The translations under genes and the position numbers were made by a program. A stretch of DNA of 15,152 bases, from positions 1-15,152 of the forward strand of contig SKNC01000123.1 of the NCBI GenBank assembly GCA_007120745.1, in the 5' to 3' direction. The notes beneath the pieces are model-generated. The model ran no database searches. It was not told where the DNA came from and saw nothing but the letters and a program-made list of their open reading frames with translations. Source of the DNA: Bacillota bacterium (GTDB taxonomy: Bacteria > Bacillota > Dethiobacteria > SKNC01). Positions 6,984 to 12,882 of the stretch are shown here, in pieces; positions within the stretch are counted from its first letter, which is position 1; the number at the start of each line of letters is the position of its first letter.

Positions 6984-7067
6984 AAGCTAAGTGAGATAGC
7001 AGAAGGAACAGCTGCTGTTATTGTAAAAACATGTTGTTATTTATAAATTGAGAGTAGGAGAATGCGT

Positions 7068-9596
7068 ATGGATGAGTTTACCCATGGGAAAATTGTCAGC
7101 ATTAATATTCAGGATGAAGTAAAAAATTCCTTCATGGATTATGCCATGAGCGTAATTGTAAGCCGGGCTCTGCCCGATGTCAGGGACGGTTTAAAGCCGG
7201 TTCACCGGAGAATTCTTTATGCCATGCATGACCTGGGGCTTACCTCAGACAAGCCGCACAAGAAGTCTGCCCGGGTGGTGGGGGAAGTATTGGGAAAATA
7301 CCACCCCCATGGAGATTTAGCGGTATACGAAGCCATGGTACGAATGGCCCAGGACTTCTCTACCCGTTATCCCCTGGTAGATGGACACGGAAACTTCGGA
7401 AGTGTGGACGGAGACTCTGCGGCGGCCATGCGGTATACCGAAGTGAGAATGTCTAAAATTTCCCAGCATATGCTGACGGATATAGAAAAAGAAACCATTG
7501 ATTATCGCCCTAACTTTGACGACAGCCTGGAGGAACCGGCGGTACTGCCCGCTCGATTCCCTAACCTGTTGGTAAACGGTTCCTCGGGAATTGCTGTGGG
7601 TATGGCCACCAATATTCCTCCCCATAACCTGGGGGAGGTCATTGACGGACTGGTATACCTGACGGACCACCCGGAGGCGGAAACAAGTGAGCTGAAAAAA
7701 ATAATTAAAGGGCCGGATTTTCCCACCGGAGGAATGATCCTGGGCAAAGGGGGCATTGATGCCGCCTATAAAAGCGGGCGGGGCATCATAAAGATGAGGG
7801 CCAAAACCACCATGGAACAGCTGAAAGGGGATAAAACCCGAATTACTGTGACGGAACTTCCCTACCAGGTGAATAAAGCCCGCTTAATAGAAAGTATTGC
7901 GGAGCTGGTGAGAAATAAAAAAATTGAAGGAATTACGGAGCTCCGGGATGAGTCGGACCGTACCGGTCTCAGAGTTGTAATGGACCTGCGAAGAGATGTA
8001 ATTCCCCAGGTAATTTTAAATAAACTATTCAAGTTCACCCAGATGGAGCAGACTTTTGGGGTGATTATGCTGGCCCTGGTGGATGGACAGCCCAAAATTT
8101 TAACTTTAAAGGCAGCGCTTCAAGAATATTTAAAACATCAAAAAGAAGTCATTACCCGGCGCACCCGCTTTGATTTGAAGCGGGCGGAAGCCCGGGCTCA
8201 TATCCTGGAGGGCCTGCGCATTGCACTGAAAAATCTGGACGCCGTTATTAAGTTAATCAGAAGTTCCAAAACGGTGGAAGAAGCCAGGAAAGGGCTTATG
8301 AGCAATTTTAAACTTACGGAAAAACAGGCCCAGGCCATTTTAGATATGAGGCTTCAAAAACTCACCGGGCTGGAGCAAGAGAAGCTGGAGGCGGAATATC
8401 TGGAATTGATTAAGAAAATTGCGTTTCTAAAAGAGATATTGAATAACGAAAGGCTTATCTACCAGATCATTAAAACTGAGCTGCAGGAAATAAAGAAAAA
8501 GTTTGACGACCCCCGGAGAACTAAAATTGTACCCCGGGAGGAAGAACTCCAGGTGGAGGACTTGATTGCTATCGAGGATGCGGTGATAACTTTCACCCAC
8601 CAGGGCTATATCAAAAGACTCCCCCTGACCACCTATCGAAGTCAGCGGAGAGGGGGTAGAGGGATCGCCGGAATGGGGACCAAGGAAGATGATTTCGTGG
8701 AGCACCTGTTCATCACCTCCACCCACCATAACCTGCTGTGCATCAGCAACCATGGGAAGCTTTACCGTGTTAAAGTATACGAAATACCCGAGGCGGGAAG
8801 GCAGGCCCGGGGAACCAATATCATCAATCTGCTTTCTCTCGGCCCGGGGGAATTTATTACCACGGTTTTACCCATTAGAAAATTTACCGAAGAGGATTTC
8901 CTGTTTTTTGCCACCAGAAAGGGGTACGTGAAAAAGACTCCGCTTTGTGAATTCGGAAGAGCCCGGAAGGGTGGTTTGGTGGCTCTGACCTTAGGAGAAG
9001 ATGATGAACTGATGGGTGCCCGTTTAACCGATGGAAAACGGGAGATTCTTCTGGGCACCACCAACGGCATGTGCATCCGATTCAGCGAAAATGATGTACG
9101 CCCCATGGGACGCAATGCCCGGGGGGTCAAAGGGATTAACCTTTCATCCGGGGATTTCTTGATTGGAATGCAGGTGGTATGTGCGGACCGGGAAGTACTG
9201 GTGGTATCGGAGAAAGGTTTTGGAAAGAGGACCAAGGTGGACGAATACCGGGTTCAAAAAAGGGGAGGAAAAGGAATATATGCCATGAAAGTAACCTCCC
9301 GCACCGGGAACCTGGTGGGATTCCGGGGAGTAAGAGCCGGAGATGAGCTGATGCTTATTACCGCCAAGGGAATTATCATTCGCCAGCAGGTCAGTGAAAT
9401 TTCCAGGATCAGTCGCTATGCCCAGGGAGTAACCCTGATTAAACTGGGGGAAGGGGACCGGGTGGTTTCCATGGCCCGGGTACCGGGCAAGACCGTTACT
9501 CGAGAGATTATTAACGGAACCGCTAACGGTGCTCAGAAAAACGGTTCTCTAGAAAACGGCAGGGCAGATGAACCCGGCAGTACCAATAAAAAGTAA
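7068..9596 (+). CDS. gyrA: DNA gyrase subunit A
   Basis: GyrA cuts and rejoins DNA in the gyrase heterotetramer. Counting from ATG 7068 (842 residues) the catalytic pair is R122-Y123 in AMRYTEVRMSK, equal to E. coli Y122. The winged-helix and tower region run to about 490. The C-terminal beta-pinwheel carries the GyrA box QRRGGRG at 526-532 and a related QKRGGKG at 730-736. The tail after about 810 is polar and disordered with four Asn-Gly steps. ATG 7068 is preferred over ATG 7062 because AGGAG (7056-7060) lies 7 nt before it but only 1 nt before the other. In the quinolone-resistance region, HPHGDLAVYEAM has Leu84 where E. coli has Ser83; Glu88 matches the usual Bacillus residue. The gene follows gyrB after 124 bp. 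Confidence 0.98.
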   Translation: MDEFTHGKIVSINIQDEVKNSFMDYAMSVIVSRALPDVRDGLKPVHRRILYAMHDLGLTSDKPHKKSARVVGEVLGKYHPHGDLAVYEAMVRMAQDFSTRYPLVDGHGNFGSVDGDSAAAMRYTEVRMSKISQHMLTDIEKETIDYRPNFDDSLEEPAVLPARFPNLLVNGSSGIAVGMATNIPPHNLGEVIDGLVYLTDHPEAETSELKKIIKGPDFPTGGMILGKGGIDAAYKSGRGIIKMRAKTTMEQLKGDKTRITVTELPYQVNKARLIESIAELVRNKKIEGITELRDESDRTGLRVVMDLRRDVIPQVILNKLFKFTQMEQTFGVIMLALVDGQPKILTLKAALQEYLKHQKEVITRRTRFDLKRAEARAHILEGLRIALKNLDAVIKLIRSSKTVEEARKGLMSNFKLTEKQAQAILDMRLQKLTGLEQEKLEAEYLELIKKIAFLKEILNNERLIYQIIKTELQEIKKKFDDPRRTKIVPREEELQVEDLIAIEDAVITFTHQGYIKRLPLTTYRSQRRGGRGIAGMGTKEDDFVEHLFITSTHHNLLCISNHGKLYRVKVYEIPEAGRQARGTNIINLLSLGPGEFITTVLPIRKFTEEDFLFFATRKGYVKKTPLCEFGRARKGGLVALTLGEDDELMGARLTDGKREILLGTTNGMCIRFSENDVRPMGRNARGVKGINLSSGDFLIGMQVVCADREVLVVSEKGFGKRTKVDEYRVQKRGGKGIYAMKVTSRTGNLVGFRGVRAGDELMLITAKGIIIRQQVSEISRISRYAQGVTLIKLGEGDRVVSMARVPGKTVTREIINGTANGAQKNGSLENGRADEPGSTNKK

Positions 9597-9624
9597 AAAA
9601 TGATGAGCCTTTCATCGTCAAAAG

Positions 9625-9662
9625 AGTGCGACAAAAGGGAGAGCTGTCCCTGCTGTCGCACT
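9625..9662. repeat. Dispersed palindromic repeat, copy 1
   Basis: AGTGCGACA (9625-9633) and TGTCGCACT (9654-9662) are perfect 9-bp arms. The centre, AAAAGGGAGAGCTGTCCCTGC, holds smaller arms GGGA and TCCC that can pair. The core at 9627-9660 matches a second copy at 12800-12832 with few differences, so this is a repeated element, not a chance hairpin. It lies 28 bp after gyrA. Such elements in other bacteria are REP-like and can be spread by RAYT transposases; no such transposase is in this window. Confidence 0.8.
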
Positions 9663-9762
9663 TAATGGTAAGGGACTCAGTCCCGTTGAATGAGCAGGAA
9701 TAATTATTAGGAAAAAATAATTATAATTTACAAAAAGTCATGTGAAAAAAAGGTCAATTATG

Positions 9763-9771
9763 TGATATACT
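9763..9771 (+). promoter_or_regulatory. Candidate extended -10 promoter for the carboxyltransferase gene
   Basis: TGATATACT reads as an extended -10: TG, one base, then TATACT (5 of 6 to TATAAT). The -35 region is poor: TGAAAA at 9743-9748 gives a 17-bp spacer but little match. Transcription would start near 9778 and leave about 130 nt of leader before the ATG at 9909. The leader contains no riboswitch or terminator that I recognise. Confidence 0.4.
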
Positions 9772-9908
9772 GATATGAAATATATTTGTTATCCTGTTTT
9801 TATTGTGGGGCAGGCTCACCGATGAGTTGAAACTGTTCTTCATGTTTTTTTATCCAATGAAACAGAAATTAAATGGAAAAAAGCCAATTAAACAAAAGGA
9901 GGTACATT

Positions 9909-11402
9909 ATGACACAGGAAAAAAGAAAAGTTGGAATTACGGATACTACCCTGCGGGATGCGCACCAGTCCCTGATGGCCACCCGCATGAAAACCGAAGA
10001 GATGATTCCTATTTTAGAAATCATGGATGATGTGGGCTACCACTCCCTGGAGGTTTGGGGAGGAGCTACCTTTGACAGCTGCATGCGCTTCCTGGACGAA
10101 GATCCCTGGGACCGCCTGAGGCTGATAAGAAAACACCTGAAAAAAACCAAAATTCAAATGCTTCTCCGGGCACAGAACCTGGTGGGCTACCGTCATTATG
10201 CAGACGATGTGGTGGATGCCTTTGTTGAAAATACCGCTGAGTGCGGGCTGGATATTATCCGGATTTTCGATGCTTTAAATGACCTGCGGAATATGGAAAA
10301 AGCCATGGAGGCCACCAAAAGAGTGGGACTTCATGCCCAGGCAACCGTCAGCTATACCATCAGCCCTTTCCATGATATTCCTCACTTTGTGGAGATCGCC
10401 AAAAAGCTGGAGGACATGGGAGCGGACTCTTTCTGTATCAAGGACATGGCGGGACTGATTTCTCCCCATGATGCCTATGAATTAGTAAGCCAGCTGAAAA
10501 GCACCGTTAAAATGCCCATTCAGCTTCACTGCCACTATACCAGCGGCATGGCTTCCATGGCGTACCTGAAGGCCATTGAAGCGGGGGTAGACGTGGTGGA
10601 TACAGCAACTTCACCCCTTTCCCTGGGAACCTCCCAGCCTCCCACGGACACTTTTGTTACGGCACTTAAAGGCACGCCCTATGATACCGAAATGGACCAG
10701 GAACTGCTCCTGAAGGTGAGCGAGTATTTTAAGGGAATTCGTGACAACTATACCATACCCATAGGGGTTGCCCTGGGAGTGGACACCAACGTGTTAACCT
10801 ACCAGGTGCCCGGGGGGATGATTTCCAACCTGGTGTCCCAGCTGGCGGAACAGAACGCCACACACCTGCTGCCCAAAGTACTGGAAGAAGTACCCCGGGT
10901 AAGAGAGGACCTGGGTTATCCTCCCCTGGTTACTCCATCCAGCCAGATTGTGGGGACCCAGGCAGTGGTAAATGTAATTTTAGGGGAGCGCTATAAGATG
11001 GTTTCCACCGAGGTGCGGAATTATCTGAAAGGCCTTTACGGCCAGCCCCCGGCTCCCATGAACGAAGAACTCCAGAAAAAGGTGCTGAAAAATGAGGAGC
11101 CTGTCACCGGCCGGCCGGCCAATCACCTGCCGCCGGAGATGGAAAATGCCCGGGAAAAAATCAAGCACCTGATTGATAAAGAAGAGGATGTCATCACCTA
11201 CGCCATCTTTCCCCAGGTAGCGGAACCCTTCTTCAAGCGGCGCAGGGGACTGGAGCCCTCCCTGAAGGCAGCCCAGGCCAAAAAGGATGAGCTGAAGGAA
11301 ACCCAAAAAGACCTGAAGCTGGACCTGAACAAAGTGGGTTCTGCCGATGCTTCCCTGGCGGTGAAAAACAGCCAGGGTCAGGTGGTGGGATATCCCGTTT
11401 AA
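9909..11402 (+). CDS. Stand-alone biotin-dependent carboxyltransferase subunit (OadA/PycB/transcarboxylase 5S family)
   Basis: This family transfers carboxyl groups between carboxybiotin and pyruvate/oxaloacetate using a metal in a TIM barrel. From ATG 9909 (497 residues) the metal ligands are visible: D17 in LRDAHQS, carbamylated K178 in CIKDMAGL, and H207 and H209 in LHCHYTSG, all equivalent to positions known in the Propionibacterium 5S subunit. EVWGGATFDSCMRFL and VTPSSQIVGTQAV are also shared. The C-terminus ends at SQGQVVGYPV with no biotinyl domain and no biotinylation motif (AMKM). The partner carrier and any biotin carboxylase must be encoded elsewhere. It could serve as pyruvate carboxylase subunit B, oxaloacetate decarboxylase alpha or transcarboxylase; sequence alone does not decide. 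AAAGGAGG at 9895-9902 fixes the start; an in-frame ATG at 9873 lacks one. Confidence 0.9.
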   Translation: MTQEKRKVGITDTTLRDAHQSLMATRMKTEEMIPILEIMDDVGYHSLEVWGGATFDSCMRFLDEDPWDRLRLIRKHLKKTKIQMLLRAQNLVGYRHYADDVVDAFVENTAECGLDIIRIFDALNDLRNMEKAMEATKRVGLHAQATVSYTISPFHDIPHFVEIAKKLEDMGADSFCIKDMAGLISPHDAYELVSQLKSTVKMPIQLHCHYTSGMASMAYLKAIEAGVDVVDTATSPLSLGTSQPPTDTFVTALKGTPYDTEMDQELLLKVSEYFKGIRDNYTIPIGVALGVDTNVLTYQVPGGMISNLVSQLAEQNATHLLPKVLEEVPRVREDLGYPPLVTPSSQIVGTQAVVNVILGERYKMVSTEVRNYLKGLYGQPPAPMNEELQKKVLKNEEPVTGRPANHLPPEMENAREKIKHLIDKEEDVITYAIFPQVAEPFFKRRRGLEPSLKAAQAKKDELKETQKDLKLDLNKVGSADASLAVKNSQGQVVGYPV

Positions 11403-11413
11403 ATCGGGTTTTT
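11394..11413 (+). terminator. Weak intrinsic terminator candidate overlapping the carboxyltransferase stop
   Basis: CCCG (11394-11397) and CGGG (11405-11408) flank a TTTAAAT loop containing the stop codon and are followed by TTTTT (11409-11413). The stem is only 4 bp, so termination would be partial at best. The much stronger hairpin at 11469-11508 lies further downstream. Confidence 0.35.
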
Positions 11414-11417
11414 CCGG

Positions 11418-11446
11418 TTGACAAAGAACCTGATTTTAGTTATAAT
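11418..11446 (+). promoter_or_regulatory. Consensus sigma-A promoter upstream of the T-box leader
   Basis: TTGACA (11418-11423), a 17-bp spacer and TATAAT (11441-11446) match the sigma-A consensus perfectly in both hexamers and spacing. Transcription would start near 11453, inside a perfect 14-bp palindrome. It is the only strong promoter seen before the ilv genes, yet a strong terminator lies only about 16-56 nt into its transcript. A promoter this close to consensus without an activator site normally is strong and needs repression or attenuation. Confidence 0.85.
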
Positions 11447-11447
11447 G

Positions 11448-11461
11448 AAACAAATTTGTTT
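11448..11461. promoter_or_regulatory. Operator-like 14-bp perfect palindrome at the predicted start site
   Basis: AAACAAATTTGTTT is a perfect 14-bp palindrome starting 2 bp after the -10 box and spanning the predicted +1. A repressor bound here would block transcription. No known operator class is recognised with confidence. Low sequence complexity leaves room for chance. Confidence 0.45.
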
Positions 11462-11468
11462 GAAAAAA

Positions 11469-11508
11469 GCCTCTAGCGTCGGTCACAGCTGACGCGGAGG
11501 CATTTTTT
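11469..11508 (+). terminator. Strong intrinsic terminator between the promoter and the T-box
   Basis: GCCTC (11469-11473) pairs with GAGGC (11497-11501) and GCGTC (11476-11480) with GACGC (11491-11495), separated by a small internal mismatch, followed by ATTTTTT (11502-11508). AAAAAA precedes the stem (11463-11468), so it could work in both directions. It may end the carboxyltransferase transcript, but it also lies within the transcript of the promoter at 11418-11446. Confidence 0.85.
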
Positions 11509-11552
11509 AAAAATATTTTATGTACTTTCAGGTTTTCCATACTTTAAAAGGC

Positions 11553-11806
11553 AATGATGGGGACAAGTAGGCCCCGGGTAGAGGATTCAGAGAGCCGGTT
11601 GAAAGCTGAGATTCCGGCATCCGTGCCCCGGTTCGAAGTCACCCCGGAGCTGCCCGCTGAAGAGACCAGTAAGCGGAGCCGGTAATTCCGTTATTTCAGG
11701 TTATACAAGGCGCCTTAAGGCAGTAGATTAAGGTGATAAGGGTGGTACCGCGGAAGTTTTGCCTTTCGTCCCTTACAATTTTTGGGCGAAAGGTTTATTT
11801 ATTTTT
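11553..11806 (+). promoter_or_regulatory. T-box riboswitch leader, predicted tRNA-Val (GUC specifier)
   Basis: The conserved T-box core AGGGTGGTACCGCG is at 11739-11752; its UGGU would pair with the ACCA end of an uncharged tRNA. Stem I starts around AATGATGGGG (11553-11562). The S-turn (loop E) motif AGTA is at 11566-11569 and its partner GAA at 11635-11637. The triplet directly after GAA is GTC (11638-11640), followed by A, so the specifier codon is read as GUC, valine. AGAGAG (11589-11594) lies in the distal part of stem I, and stems II and III fall between about 11645 and 11730. A terminator hairpin at 11762-11806 competes with the antiterminator. Valine sensing agrees with the ilvE-ilvD-ilvB genes downstream. 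The T-box call is firm; the specifier is from manual folding. Confidence 0.92.
11762..11806 (+). terminator. T-box attenuator terminator
   Basis: CCTTTCG (11762-11768) pairs with CGAAAGG (11787-11793) and CCC (11770-11772) with GGG (11784-11786), with one bulged T. A T-rich tail TTTATTTATTTTT follows at 11794-11806. When uncharged tRNA binds the leader, the T-box sequence pairs in an antiterminator instead and transcription continues into ilvE. Confidence 0.88.
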
Positions 11807-11863
11807 AAAAACCAATGGCATCAAAACAGTTAGATTATTTAGTTACCTATTTATGGAGGTGTT

Positions 11864-12745
11864 ATGGTGAGCGAATTAATTTATCTTGACGGTAATTTGG
11901 TTCCCAAAGAAGAGGCAAAGGTTTCGGTTTTTGACCACGGGTATCTTTATGGGGACGGGGTTTTTGAAGGGTTGCGGGTGTATAACGGCAGAGTATTTAA
12001 GCTGACGGAACACCTGGTGCGGCTGTATGAATCAGCGAAATCCATCATGTTAGAAATTTATTTGAACATGGAAGAGATGGAAAAAGCGGTTTTGAAAACC
12101 GTGGCAGCCAATAAACTGCGGGATGCTTATATTCGTATTGTAGTATCCCGGGGGGTAGGAGATTTGGGGCTGGATCCCCAAAAATGCCCTAAACCCACCA
12201 TTGTTATTATCGCCAGCAAAATCTCCATTTTTCCTGAGGAGCTCTATCAAAAGGGGCTGAAAGTGGTTACGGTAGCCACCCGCCGAAATATTCCCGATGC
12301 CCTGGATCCCAAAATTAAGTCCTTGAATTACCTGAACAATATCCTGGTGAAAATAGAAGCCAACCAGGCAGGGGTGCTGGAAGCCATCATGTTCAATCGT
12401 TCCGGTTATATCACTGAGGGTTCCGGAGATAATATTTTTATCGTGCGCCGGGGAGAGCTGATAACACCTCCTACCTATATCGGAGCCCTGGAGGGGATTA
12501 CCCGGGAATGCGTGATGGAGCTGGCCCGGGAGAGAGGATACTCCGTGCTGGAGCGTCCATTTACCCGTCATGACCTGTATATTGCCTCGGAATGTTTTCT
12601 CACCGGCACCGCTGCGGAAGTGATTCCCGTTATCGATGTGGACGGGCGGGTTATTGGAGAAGGGAGGCCCGGGGCCATCACCTGTGACATTATGACCACT
12701 TTCCGGGACTATGTCATGAATAACGGCACCCCGGTGTATGAATAG
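11864..12745 (+). CDS. ilvE: Branched-chain amino acid aminotransferase
   Basis: IlvE is a PLP enzyme of fold type IV that performs the last step of valine, leucine and isoleucine synthesis, moving an amino group from glutamate to the keto acids. The 293-residue length is typical. LIYLDGNLVP, DHGYLYGDGVFEGLRVYNG and LTEHLVRLYESAKS mark the family. The PLP lysine is K152 in KIKSLNYLNN, and E185 in TEGSGDNIF is the conserved glutamate near the pyridine nitrogen. Two starts are possible: ATG 11864, 4 nt after GGAGG (11855-11859), or GTG 11867 at 7 nt; they differ by one residue. It is the first gene after the T-box terminator. D-amino acid aminotransferase is a related alternative, but the ilvD-ilvB context argues for IlvE. 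Confidence 0.95.
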   Translation: MVSELIYLDGNLVPKEEAKVSVFDHGYLYGDGVFEGLRVYNGRVFKLTEHLVRLYESAKSIMLEIYLNMEEMEKAVLKTVAANKLRDAYIRIVVSRGVGDLGLDPQKCPKPTIVIIASKISIFPEELYQKGLKVVTVATRRNIPDALDPKIKSLNYLNNILVKIEANQAGVLEAIMFNRSGYITEGSGDNIFIVRRGELITPPTYIGALEGITRECVMELARERGYSVLERPFTRHDLYIASECFLTGTAAEVIPVIDVDGRVIGEGRPGAITCDIMTTFRDYVMNNGTPVYE

Positions 12746-12798
12746 CAAAGAATTTTAATGCCGTACAAGGAGTGAATCCATCTGGTTGCGGCGGCATA

Positions 12799-12833
12799 AT
12801 GCGACAAAAGGAGAACCGTCCCCGCTGTCGCAT
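12799..12833. repeat. Dispersed palindromic repeat, copy 2
   Basis: ATGCGACA (12799-12806) and TGTCGCAT (12826-12833) are perfect 8-bp arms. The centre AAAAGGAGAACCGTCCCCGC is close to that of copy 1 at 9625-9662: over the 33-34 bp core they differ by a one-base indel and about four substitutions. The outer base pair changes from G-C to A-T on both sides in a compensating way, which keeps the stem. It lies in the 137-bp ilvE-ilvD gap, which also has an ATGCCG/CGGCAT inverted pair at 12758-12763 and 12792-12797. Confidence 0.8.
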
Positions 12834-12882
12834 GTATTTTTCTTACGGATATAGATAAACGTAATAAGGAGCGTGTTAACCA

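Larger units (their letters stand above)
9597..9908. other. Intergenic region between gyrA and the carboxyltransferase gene
   Basis: The stretch contains a weak hairpin right after gyrA (GATGA 9602-9606 with TCATC 9612-9616), the dispersed palindromic repeat at 9625-9662, a short palindrome GGGACTCAGTCCC (9672-9684), an AT-rich run and a candidate extended -10 promoter at 9763-9771. No gene of credible length with a ribosome binding site was found. No hairpin is followed by a T-run, so the gyrA terminator is not obvious; the repeat hairpin may act as the transcript end. Confidence 0.6.

Noticed and set aside
9672..9684. GGGACTCAGTCCC as a terminator of gyrA
   Set aside because: The loop would be too small for the full arms and no T-run follows.
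9775..9825. Short frame MKYICYPVFIVGQAHR as a possible leader peptide
   Set aside because: No ribosome binding site, it begins at about the predicted transcription start, and no attenuator hairpin follows.
9811..9832. CCGATGAGTTGAAAC resembling a hammerhead ribozyme core
   Set aside because: The stem II sequence between CUGAUGA and GAAA is missing and flanking stems do not pair.
12050..12748. Minus-strand open frame of 232 codons opposite ilvE
   Set aside because: Antisense shadow of a conserved gene; no ribosome binding site or recognisable domain.
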